From CAZIPN01 sp964541225 (GTDB lineage Bacteria; Actinomycetota; Coriobacteriia; Anaerosomatales; JAAXUF01), in NCBI GenBank assembly GCA_964541225.1, contig CAZIPN010000047.1, positions 1 through 10,126 on the forward strand: 10,126 nucleotides of DNA, read 5' to 3'. The number at the start of each line of letters is the position of its first letter. The first letter of the stretch is position 1. The notes beneath the pieces are model-generated. The model was not told the origin of the DNA. It saw nothing but the letters and a program-made list of their open reading frames with translations, and did not search any database. The position numbers and the translations under genes are program-made. Shown one piece after another: positions 1-5,828 of the stretch.

Positions 1-1289
1 CCGCCGCTCTCCGGCAGCGGGCCCAGGCCCAGCTTCTTGCGAGCGGATTCCTTCGGCTTGCCGAGCATCCCGGTCTCCATGAACATCTTGTAGCTCGCAG
101 GCACCGACTCAGGGCCGACGCCGCGCTCGATGGAAAGCTCCTTGAGCCTGCGGAACGTGTCGGCCATCCCGATGTCGGAATGGCACAGCTCAGAGCACGT
201 GTAGCACTCCAGGCACTTCCAGAGCTGGCCCTCTTCGATCACCTTGTCGAGGTTGCCGGCGACCAGGTCAGCGATGATGTCGTTAGGCCGGAAGGTCGGA
301 TCGATCTTGCCGACGGGACAATCGTCCTTGCAGGCTCGGCAGGCATCGCACTTGTTGAGCAGTGCCACGTCGAAGTCCTGGGCAAGCAGGGCCTTGTCGG
401 CGGCACGCGATTCCCACTTGTCGAGGAACGGCTGCACGCTCACGCGGTGCATGCCCAAACCGAGCTCGTCGGGCGTGTGGCCGTAGGCCAGCGCGATCAG
501 TTCGGAGAGGTAGAGTATCGGAACGTTGATGTTCTCGTTGGCGCGCTGCAGGGCGGCCTGGTTCAGGTCGAACTGCTGGAAGCAACTCGGGCAGACAACG
601 ATGAGCGCGTCCACATCGTTGTTCTGCACGTCAACGAGCTTGCGTCGGCAAAACGCCAGCGATGACTCACGCTCGCCGACACGATCAAGCGCACCACCGC
701 AGCACTGCATCTTGGTCGGGTAGTCCACCACACGCGCGCCGAGCGCCGCGACGATCTCCTCGACCTTCTTGGGATGCAGCGGGTCATCCCAACGCACGGC
801 CGGCTGGGGACGCAGCAGGTGACAGCCGTAGTGGACCGCAATGCGCATGCCCCAGAACGGCTTGACGGCCTTGCTCGCGATCAGCGCCGCGCCCATGGCT
901 TCGGACAGCCACTCGGCAAAGTGCATGATCTCGATGTCGCCCTCATAGTGCAGGTCCTCGGCGGCGAGACGCTCGTTGATCGCGTCGCGCTCGCGCCAGT
1001 GCGTGCGCAGGTGGCTCTGCGCTTCCTTGAACGTCGAGTAGCAACCGTTGCAGGGCGTCACGACGCCGAGCCCGGCTTTCTCGATGATGGCGAGGTTGCG
1101 CGCGGCCGCTGTGTAGAAAGAACCAGGATCGTTGGCCTTGACCAGCGTGCCTTCCGGACAGCAGGTGTGGCCGGAGAGCTCGTGCACGTGGGCGCCGAGA
1201 TCCTCAAACATCACTCGCGTGGCCTTCTCGATGAACGGGAAACGCGCGGGGATCGTGCATCCCCAAAAGACCGCGAACTCCTTGTTCAT
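1..1289 (-). CDS. HdrB-HdrC fusion, heterodisulfide reductase-like iron-sulfur protein (partial, 3' end off window)
   Basis: This is a cytoplasmic-type redox protein of the heterodisulfide reductase B/C kind; it starts at ATG 1289 and stays open to the left edge (429 codons visible). I read two cysteine-rich CCG domains: C11, C43-C44, C80-x-x-C83 and C156, C196-C197, C233-x-x-C236, the pattern that binds the non-cubane [4Fe-4S] clusters of HdrB. A C-terminal HdrC-type ferredoxin domain follows, with C314/C317/C320/C324 and C359/C362/C365/C369, each CxxCxxCxxxC, for two cubane clusters. The visible end (about residues 375-429) resembles an HdrC tail, so little is probably missing. An SD (GGAAGG, 1297-1302, 7 nt before the ATG) supports the start. 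The family moves electrons in disulfide reduction or flavin-based electron bifurcation, usually with HdrA; the true substrate cannot be told here. The order B then C is opposite to that in archaeal HdrD. Confidence 0.9.
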   Translation of the reverse strand, partial: MNKEFAVFWGCTIPARFPFIEKATRVMFEDLGAHVHELSGHTCCPEGTLVKANDPGSFYTAAARNLAIIEKAGLGVVTPCNGCYSTFKEAQSHLRTHWRERDAINERLAAEDLHYEGDIEIMHFAEWLSEAMGAALIASKAVKPFWGMRIAVHYGCHLLRPQPAVRWDDPLHPKKVEEIVAALGARVVDYPTKMQCCGGALDRVGERESSLAFCRRKLVDVQNNDVDALIVVCPSCFQQFDLNQAALQRANENINVPILYLSELIALAYGHTPDELGLGMHRVSVQPFLDKWESRAADKALLAQDFDVALLNKCDACRACKDDCPVGKIDPTFRPNDIIADLVAGNLDKVIEEGQLWKCLECYTCSELCHSDIGMADTFRRLKELSIERGVGPESVPASYKMFMETGMLGKPKESARKKLGLGPLPESG

Positions 1290-1412
1290 ACTGTCGCCTT
1301 CCATCTCGCTAGCGTCTTCTTGCCGAGAAACGAAAACGCCCGCCGCAGCCCCGTGGGGCCAGGCGAGCGCCATTGCTCGTCACATTCGGTTTGGCACGGC
1401 TCCGTGCCAGCT
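1290..1412 (-). promoter_or_regulatory. Structured 5' leader of the HdrB-HdrC gene
   Basis: If transcription starts about 7 nt after the TATACT box, the leader is about 120 nt. It opens at once with a hairpin (TGGCACGG / CCGTGCCA, 1392-1409). Two further possible stems lie downstream: CGAGC/GCTCG, and GGCCCC/GGGGCT followed by a G/C stretch and TTTTCGTTT, which could act as an attenuator. The leader ends in the SD at 1297-1302. I could not match it to any riboswitch consensus that I know. Confidence 0.35.
1392..1409. promoter_or_regulatory. Inverted repeat at the predicted transcription start of the HdrB-HdrC gene
   Basis: A perfect repeat, TGGCACGG-CT-CCGTGCCA, lying 9 bp downstream of the -10 box. 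As DNA it is placed like an operator for a dimeric repressor; as RNA it would be a stable hairpin right at the 5' end, which could also protect the message. The sequence alone does not decide between the two. Confidence 0.45.
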
Positions 1413-1418
1413 CACCAA

Positions 1419-1424
1419 GTATAC
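1419..1424 (-). promoter_or_regulatory. -10 box (TATACT) of the HdrB-HdrC gene
   Basis: TATACT on the minus strand, one of three copies of this hexamer in the window, each in front of a gene. The -35 region 17 nt upstream (TTTCTA) is poor. The predicted start near 1412 is at the edge of an inverted repeat. Confidence 0.5.
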
Positions 1425-1440
1425 CACGGCCGATAGCGGA

Positions 1441-1754
1441 TAGAAACACGTCCGAAACATGCTGGCGAGGGTTCCCAAGCCAAATCAAGTTCGCTTCCAG
1501 CAACCCCGGTCGACCGCGCGGGAGTCTCCCTGTGACTCGCAGGTCTCGTTCACCCGTTCGGAAAGCGCGACTCGCCCTAGATAGCGACGTCCACGAGGGC
1601 TCCGGAGCCCTCTCGGCGAGCACGCTTCGACGGGCGGCGGCGGGTCAGAATGTAGGCGCCCAGAGTCGCGAGCGCCGGTAGTCCGACTTGCCCATGGTCA
1701 AGCGGCAGCTGGAAACCGAGCGTGGTGCGAAGAACGAGTCCCGGCCAGAAGGAA
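1441..1754. other. Gene-poor stretch without a confident gene
   Basis: About 310 bases in which no frame has a credible start with a ribosome binding site. On the minus strand a 67-codon open frame ends at TAG 1577-1579. It contains a hydrophobic stretch followed by RRR, but it lacks any start codon and its upstream part runs through the terminator at 1755-1778. It could be the decayed 3' end of a membrane protein gene, or chance. The stretch also contains a perfect 18-bp palindrome at 1595-1612. Confidence 0.4.
1595..1612. repeat. Perfect 18-bp palindrome
   Basis: GAGGGCTCC joined directly to its reverse complement GGAGCCCTC, with no spacer. There is no T-run on either side, so a rho-independent terminator is unlikely; an operator-like site or chance in GC-rich DNA remains possible. 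It lies about 180 bp upstream of the HdrB-HdrC -10 box, well outside a normal promoter. Confidence 0.4.
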
Positions 1755-1778
1755 GAAGGCCGCCCGAAGGCGGCCTTC
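1755..1778. terminator. Rho-independent terminator after the DUF5684-like gene
   Basis: A 10-bp perfect stem (GAAGGCCGCC / GGCGGCCTTC) closed by a 4-nt loop, CGAA on the plus strand and TTCG on the minus strand. On the minus strand the stem is followed by a pyrimidine-rich tail (TTCCTTC), and it lies 28 nt after the stop of the minus-strand gene at 1807, which fits a terminator for that gene. Bidirectional action is possible. Confidence 0.75.
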
Positions 1779-1806
1779 CATCAGATGACTTGTCGCACCT
1801 AAGCGC

Positions 1807-2220
1807 TTAGACGGCCGGCACGGCTGGCGACCCCATGTGTGTCGTCTTGGAGCCAGCTGGCCCTTGGTACTGCGAACTACCGAATGCCAGGATCAGATAG
1901 AAGATGAACGACAAGAAGATCAGGCCGAGCGTGAATCCCATTCCGTGCCCGAAAGACTTCGACAGGTCGTTCATCACAACGATGAGCACAACGATGTTCA
2001 CCAGCGGGATGAGCATCAACAGCAGCCACCACCACGGCCGCCCCACGATCTTGAGCAATACGATGATGTTGTAGATCGGGATAATCGACTTCCATCCCGC
2101 CTCGCCGGCCTTGGTGAAGACCTTCCAGTAGGCGACGATTGCGAGCACCAGCACAACAAGTGCGACGAGCCCGCTGACACCACTTCCCGCAGCTCCTGCG
2201 GCAATATCCGATGAGTTCAC
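1807..2220 (-). CDS. DUF5684-like small integral membrane protein
   Basis: A 137-residue membrane protein. I start it at GTG 2220, because AGGGGA (2227-2232) lies 6 nt upstream and the protein then begins just before its first helix; an in-frame ATG at 2283 would add 21 residues with no hydrophobic or conserved character. Three membrane segments are visible, about residues 15-33, 63-83 and 96-114. Between the first and second is the segment GEAGWKSIIPIYN, followed by GRPWWW, typical of the DUF5684 family. The tail is short and polar. The family function is unknown; some members are fused or adjacent to signal peptidase-like or envelope proteins, but no such gene is here. The gene stands alone, with its own possible promoter and a strong terminator. 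Confidence 0.8.
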   Translation of the reverse strand: MNSSDIAAGAAGSGVSGLVALVVLVLAIVAYWKVFTKAGEAGWKSIIPIYNIIVLLKIVGRPWWWLLLMLIPLVNIVVLIVVMNDLSKSFGHGMGFTLGLIFLSFIFYLILAFGSSQYQGPAGSKTTHMGSPAVPAV

Positions 2221-2226
2221 GGTGAT

Positions 2227-2232
2227 TCCCCT
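2227..2232 (-). promoter_or_regulatory. Ribosome binding site that fixes the GTG start of the DUF5684-like gene
   Basis: AGGGGA on the minus strand, 6 nt before GTG 2218-2220. The more upstream ATG at 2283 has no comparable site in front of it. Confidence 0.6.
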
Positions 2233-2286
2233 TCCCACGTTGGACAGGCAAACTCGTCGGATTGGTACCCCACCATCACCCAAATG

Positions 2287-2314
2287 AGCGTAGAAATATT
2301 CCCTTGTAGCGCAA
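2287..2314 (-). promoter_or_regulatory. Possible promoter of the DUF5684-like gene
   Basis: TTGCGC (2309-2314) and TACGCT (2287-2292) separated by 16 bp, on the minus strand, giving a leader of about 60 nt. Each matches the sigma-70 consensus in three positions only. The same TACGCT hexamer occurs in front of the helicase gene. The rest of 2221-2447 holds nothing else that I can name, and there is no clear terminator after the LysE-type gene. Confidence 0.3.
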
Positions 2315-2447
2315 TGGAGCTACTCACCTGGCGCGATGCAGCTACAGTGCCGAGACGATTGCGGCAGAATCCGGCCTTGTCGGCAGGAGTGGGTTGGCGG
2401 CGGCGCACAGAGAAGTGCCTCTTCGGCCGTCCCGCGCCAACAGCTCG

Positions 2448-3092
2448 TCAGCGCACGAGGCTCAGAATCGCGCTGCCCAAGGCGAACAGCCCAAAGGCCA
2501 CGATCACCGCTCCCGAAATCGTGCTGAGCACGCGCACCAAGCGTTGCTCGGCAGCTATGCGAGCCGCCGAGACACCCGTGACCAGCGCGAACCACCACGA
2601 GAGCGACCCGGCGAAGATGCCTGCCGTGGCGGTCGCCGCCTCGGTCATTCCCGGCTGCGCAACCAGTCCCGCGCTCGCGAACACGGCACCAAAGGCCATG
2701 ATCGTCGAGGGGTTGGTGAGCGTCAGGCCCACCGCCCACAGATACGCCGAGCCCGAGGGGATGGCTGGCGGACTCGGACTGGCTTCGCGTTTGTCGGCGA
2801 GCAGGGATCTGGAGCCGAGCACCACGAGCGCTGCCCCGCCCAGCAGCTTCAGCGGGATCTGCCACGCCACCAGCGTCGCCGAGATCGCCGCGACGCCAAA
2901 GGCCGCGAAGGCGGCGTACATCCCGTCGGCGGTTGCGATGCCGAGTCCGGTGGCCATTCCCGTTCGCCATCCGCGATCGAGTGTGCGCTGGATGATGAGC
3001 ATGCCCATCGCGCCCACAGGCGCGGCTACGGCCACGCCGATTACAAACGTACGTGCGAAAAGTGCCAGAAGCGACAGCTCCGCCTGGCTCAC
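2448..3092 (-). CDS. LysE/RhtB family amino-acid-type exporter
   Basis: A 214-residue inner-membrane exporter of the LysE/RhtB (LysE superfamily) type, driven by the proton-motive force. The family signature is clear near the N-terminus: A24-P25-V26-G27 followed by G41-x3-G45-x3-G49-x-G51-x-A53-x2-D56. Five or six hydrophobic helices follow, with the usual NPSTIMAFGAVFA segment in the middle. Length is normal for the family. Its GTG start overlaps the TGA of the ANTAR regulator gene by four bases (GTGA, 3089-3092), so it is almost certainly translated by coupling and belongs to the two-component operon. Family members export amino acids such as lysine, threonine or homoserine lactone-like compounds; the substrate here is unknown. 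The tight link to a regulator pair suggests, as an inference, that export is part of the response. Confidence 0.88.
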   Translation of the reverse strand: MSQAELSLLALFARTFVIGVAVAAPVGAMGMLIIQRTLDRGWRTGMATGLGIATADGMYAAFAAFGVAAISATLVAWQIPLKLLGGAALVVLGSRSLLADKREASPSPPAIPSGSAYLWAVGLTLTNPSTIMAFGAVFASAGLVAQPGMTEAATATAGIFAGSLSWWFALVTGVSAARIAAEQRLVRVLSTISGAVIVAFGLFALGSAILSLVR

Positions 3093-3661
3093 GGTTTGTC
3101 GGCCTCGCTCGCGATGATGACCGCTTCCGCGACCTCGCGAAGCGTCTTGCGCTTGTCCATGGCGAGCTTCTGCAGCGCCTTGAAGGCGTCCGGCTCGCTG
3201 CGCCCGCGCGCCATCAGAATGCCTTTCGCGCGGTCGACGAGCTTGCGTGTCTCGAGGCGCTCGGTGAGATCGGCGACCTCGTCGGCAAGTGCCGAGGATT
3301 CGGCGAAGCGCGCCGAGGCGAGCGTCATAGCCGGCACGATATCGGTGCGAGAGAAGGGCTTGACGACGTAGGCCATCGCGCCGGCAGCAGACGCGCGCTC
3401 GACGTAGTCCGCCTGCGAGAACGCCGTCACCATCACAACCGGAGCGACGCGCTCCTCGCCGAGCGTCTCGGCAGCTTCGAGCCCGCTGACGCGAGGCATG
3501 TTGATGTCCATGAAGACGACGTCGGGCTCTAGCGCGCGCGCCAGTTCGATGGCTTCGGCACCGTCACGTGCCTCGCCGACAACCTCGTGGCCTTCTTCCT
3601 CGAGCATCTCGCGAAGGTCCATGCGGATGAGCGCTTCGTCCTCGGCAATCAGCACGCGCAT
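3089..3661 (-). CDS. pdtaR: ANTAR-domain response regulator (PdtaR-like)
   Basis: A 190-residue regulator starting MRVLIAEDE at ATG 3661, with GGAGG (3671-3675) 9 nt upstream. A longer in-frame start at 3694 would place residues upstream of the receiver core and lies within the kinase gene. The receiver domain (1-115) has the acidic pair E7/D8, the phosphoacceptor D52 in FMDINMP, T79 and K101 in the VVKPF motif. A helical linker leads to a C-terminal ANTAR domain (about 130-186) with KGILMARG and LAMDKRKTLREVA. In known cases ANTAR domains bind paired hexaloop RNA hairpins and prevent termination or modulate translation, so the targets should be RNA leaders. It starts 4 nt after the stop of the kinase gene, which is its likely partner. 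I see no obvious ANTAR-type double hairpin in this window. Confidence 0.93.
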   Translation of the reverse strand: MRVLIAEDEALIRMDLREMLEEEGHEVVGEARDGAEAIELARALEPDVVFMDINMPRVSGLEAAETLGEERVAPVVMVTAFSQADYVERASAAGAMAYVVKPFSRTDIVPAMTLASARFAESSALADEVADLTERLETRKLVDRAKGILMARGRSEPDAFKALQKLAMDKRKTLREVAEAVIIASEADKP

Positions 3662-3665
3662 GGCC

Positions 3666-5165
3666 TCAGGCCTCCGTCTCATCGCGATAGCCACTACTGC
3701 TCTCCCGCTTGCTCGGCTCAGCGCCTGCCTTGTGGGGATCGCGCTGGTCGGGTTCGTGTGAAGCCTCTTCGAGCGGAACGCGCACGGTCACCGTGGTCCC
3801 CCGCCCGCCGGAAAACGTGAGCGTGCCGCGCAGGTCGTCTTTGACGACGGTGCGCACAATGGCGAGACCGAGGTTGGCGGTGGTCTCAGAGTCGAAGCCG
3901 GCCGGCAGCCCCGCCCCGTCGTCGCGCACCGTCAGCACGAGTTCGTCCGGCACTCGGCGCATCGTGACGACAACGTGGCCGGTCGTACGGCCAGCGAATC
4001 CATGCTCCAGCGCGTTGTGCACGAGCTCGGCCAGCGCGAGCGCAAGCGAGGTGGCCGCGTGCGCGTCGACAACACCGGTCTGGCCCTCAACGGTCACGGC
4101 GATTTCGGCGTCCTCGCCGATCATGCCACGCCACACGAGGTCGACGACGATGCGCGCGACCTCGGCAAAATCGACCAGCTCTTCATCCGAGCCAGCGAGC
4201 AGATCGTGCACAACCGCCATCGCGCCGACACGCTCGGTTGCCTCGGCAAGCGCGCGACGCGTCTCGGTCGAGTCGCTGCGTCGTGCCTGGATACGTAGGA
4301 GCGACGCGATCGTCTGCAGGTTGTTCTTCACGCGATGGTGGACTTCGCGGATGGTGGCGTCTTTGACCTTGATCTCGCGCTCGCGGCGCCACGACTCGGT
4401 GAGATCTTGCACGAGCACGAGCGCGCCCGTGCGCAGGCCGATCGACCGATAGCCCAAAACCCGCTCGGCGACCTCGGTGTCCACCGCGATTGCCGCTCGC
4501 GTGCCGAGCACCGGCGCGATTCCGAAGCCACCACCCGGCAGCGCCGACGCCTTCATGCCGACAACCGCCTCGTCGACTCCGGCAAGCCGCATGATGTTGA
4601 CGGCGTTGGGCGACGCGTAGCCGATCTTGCCTGCCTCGTCCACGCGCATGACGCCGTCACCCGCTGTCCTCACGGTCGCGAACGGCTCGCCGGTGCGGAC
4701 GTCGGCAAGCGGCGCATCCCGAAGGGAGTCGAGCAGTTCGCCAGCAACGTCCATGAACGCGCACTCCATCGCACCCGCGGACTCTGCGACCTGCTCGGCG
4801 ATGTCGCGCACCACGACCGCGAACGGCGTGGGCGTGCCGATCGGCCACGCCGCGGTCGTGTATCCGATGCCGCGCGCTGCTCGGCGGCGGTCGCTCGCGA
4901 CCGGCTCGCCCGTGACCAGCGCACCGTAGGCTTCCGGCTCGTCGTCACGGGCGAGCTCGCGGCCAACGCGCGAAGACGCGAACGGCGCCAGCGCAGTATT
5001 GGGACGCGCGTCGGCCGCGACCGCCAGCACGCCGCGGGCATCGGGCAGTGCGAGCGCGACATCGCCGTACGCCATGTCGGCGACCAGCTGAAGATTCGCG
5101 ACGACGTTCGCAAGATGCGCGCGAGCCGGAGCGGGTAGCTCGGCAATGAGATCGGCACTGTTCAT
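3666..5165 (-). CDS. pdtaS: HisKA_2-type sensor histidine kinase (PdtaS-like)
   Basis: A 499-residue soluble kinase; no membrane segment is visible. The N-terminal region (1-150) resembles the GAF-like H_kinase_N sensor domain; a PAS-like domain follows (about 165-255, with the DEAGKIGYASPNAV strand). The HisKA_2 dimerisation domain begins near 270, with the phosphoacceptor H276 in EVHHRVKNNLQ. The ATPase domain shows the N box (E380-LVHNALEH), G1 (D415-DGAGL) and G2 (NLGLAIV, 431-437). A charged 30-residue tail follows. I place the start at ATG 5165 because a TATACT box sits 7 nt upstream; reading open to 5339 would cross that promoter and add residues of no family character. In Mycobacterium, PdtaS phosphorylates the ANTAR protein PdtaR; there the genes are unlinked, here they are adjacent and almost fused (4-nt gap). 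The signal sensed is unknown. Confidence 0.92.
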   Translation of the reverse strand: MNSADLIAELPAPARAHLANVVANLQLVADMAYGDVALALPDARGVLAVAADARPNTALAPFASSRVGRELARDDEPEAYGALVTGEPVASDRRRAARGIGYTTAAWPIGTPTPFAVVVRDIAEQVAESAGAMECAFMDVAGELLDSLRDAPLADVRTGEPFATVRTAGDGVMRVDEAGKIGYASPNAVNIMRLAGVDEAVVGMKASALPGGGFGIAPVLGTRAAIAVDTEVAERVLGYRSIGLRTGALVLVQDLTESWRREREIKVKDATIREVHHRVKNNLQTIASLLRIQARRSDSTETRRALAEATERVGAMAVVHDLLAGSDEELVDFAEVARIVVDLVWRGMIGEDAEIAVTVEGQTGVVDAHAATSLALALAELVHNALEHGFAGRTTGHVVVTMRRVPDELVLTVRDDGAGLPAGFDSETTANLGLAIVRTVVKDDLRGTLTFSGGRGTTVTVRVPLEEASHEPDQRDPHKAGAEPSKRESSSGYRDETEA

Positions 5166-5171
5166 GCGTGC

Positions 5172-5177
5172 AGTATA
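5172..5177 (-). promoter_or_regulatory. -10 box (TATACT) of the kinase operon, leaderless start
   Basis: TATACT on the minus strand with six nucleotides between it and the A of ATG 5165. A start site at the usual distance would be that A, so the message would have no leader. No Shine-Dalgarno sequence precedes the ATG, which agrees. The -35 region (GCTTCA at 17 bp) is poor. The rest of 5166-5341 is a divergent intergenic region carrying a direct repeat ATCGCGACC at 5279-5287 and 5291-5299. Confidence 0.55.
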
Positions 5178-5341
5178 CGCGCAGGTCGCGCGCTTGAAGC
5201 GAACCGACGTGGACAGGGTTTGGTACGCGCCCAGGCTCAGACGCCATCGGGGACGCCGTCCGGTGAGACCGTCGCTGCATCGCGACCAAAATCGCGACCG
5301 CAATTCCGTCTGAGAAGCGCACACGGCGTTTCCGGACACGC

Positions 5342-5347
5342 TATACT
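5342..5347 (+). promoter_or_regulatory. -10 box (TATACT) of the tRNA-Leu gene
   Basis: TATACT on the plus strand, 49 nt before the first base of the tRNA, a normal distance for a tRNA 5' leader removed by RNase P. No good -35 hexamer is seen at 16-18 bp. The match to the other two TATACT boxes in the window supports it. Confidence 0.5.
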
Positions 5348-5396
5348 GACCGCCGCGACATCAGTGGATCCGAGCGCAAATTGACAAGCACAACAT

Positions 5397-5718
5397 GGGC
5401 GAGTGGCGGAATGGCAGACGCGGCGGTCTCATGCCACGAGCATCGAAATTGAGTGCCCCGGGGGAAACGCCGGGAGTAGAACGCCTCAAATTCGGGGGAG
5501 GCTGCACCGGAAACGGCATGCTAGCCCCGAGCCAAGCCCTCGGCGAGCCGAGGGAAGGTGTAGAGACCAGACGGGGCGCACCCAAACGGATCATGCCGTG
5601 GGTGAAGAGATGGTCCAGACCACGAACAGCCAGAGCATGGCTGGCGGCGAAAGCCGTAGCGGCAGGAAAAACCGCTGGCCGAAAGGTCGTGAGGGTTCGA
5701 CTCCCTCCTCGCCCACCA
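5397..5718 (+). tRNA. tRNA-Leu(CAA) interrupted by a group I intron
   Basis: The exons are 5397-5430 and 5667-5718, together an 86-nt class II tRNA with encoded CCA (5716-5718). Acceptor stem GGGCGAG (5397-5403) pairs fully with CTCGCCC (5708-5714), discriminator A5715. The D arm is GCG/CGC with the GGC-A-G loop typical of leucine tRNAs. Anticodon stem GCGGT (5423-5427) pairs with ACCGC (5671-5675). The joined loop reads C-U-C-A-A-A-A, giving anticodon CAA (C5430, A5667, A5668), which reads UUG. The variable arm is long (GGCC GAAA GGTC), and the T arm is GAGGG-TTCGACT-CCCTC. The tRNA is inactive until the intron splices itself out between positions 34 and 35. The 3' half alone would pass as a tRNA end, so tRNA scans may miss or misplace the gene. 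Confidence 0.93.
5431..5666 (+). ncRNA. Group I self-splicing intron (IC3-like) in tRNA-Leu
   Basis: A 236-nt ribozyme with no reading frame of its own that I believe in, so no homing endonuclease. Core elements: P1 from exon CTC (5428-5430) and guide GAG (5451-5453); P3 CGCCTC (5482-5487) / GGGGCG (5573-5578); P4 TCGGGG (5492-5497) / CCCCGA (5525-5530); P6 extension CCCTCGG / CCGAGGG (5537-5554); P7 GACCA (5565-5569) / TGGTC (5611-5615); P8 CACCC..ACGG / CCGT..GGGTG (5579-5604); P9 AGCCA / TGGCT (5628-5642) and a GAAA-capped hairpin at 5645-5656. It ends with G5666, the expected terminal guanosine. The order and junction sequences (GAGCCAAGCC after P4, AGACGGG after P7) match the tRNA-Leu(UAA) introns of cyanobacteria as I recall them, with P7 covarying to G-C pairs here. 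Confidence 0.93.
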
Positions 5719-5828
5719 TGTGCTGCCGACCCCAGACTCGCCCCACACGAACTTCGGGCGCTTGAAACGCAGACTGATCGCAGACGGGCTTCTTGAGGCT
5801 GATCCAGCTGTATGCAGCCGCCAGGGCT

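Noticed and set aside
1290..1412. Riboswitch (cyclic di-GMP or cobalamin type) in the Hdr leader
   Set aside because: GCCAAACC and GACGAGCAA only loosely resemble parts of the GEMM consensus, and the remaining conserved positions are absent; no B12-box is present.
5381..5386. TTGACA just upstream of the tRNA, as a -35 box
   Set aside because: A matching -10 would fall inside the tRNA. The TATACT at 5342-5347 is better placed.
5428..5671. Alternative splicing after U5429 (giving anticodon GAA) or after T5432 (giving CAU)
   Set aside because: The first would restore a U at the splice site and end the intron in G5665, but gives a phenylalanine anticodon in a tRNA with a leucine-type D loop and long variable arm, and the guide GAG does not fit. 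The second would end the intron in A.
5395..5796. Open frame on the plus strand over the tRNA and intron
   Set aside because: It is made of tRNA exons and ribozyme core and has no protein character; it should not be taken as an intron-encoded endonuclease.
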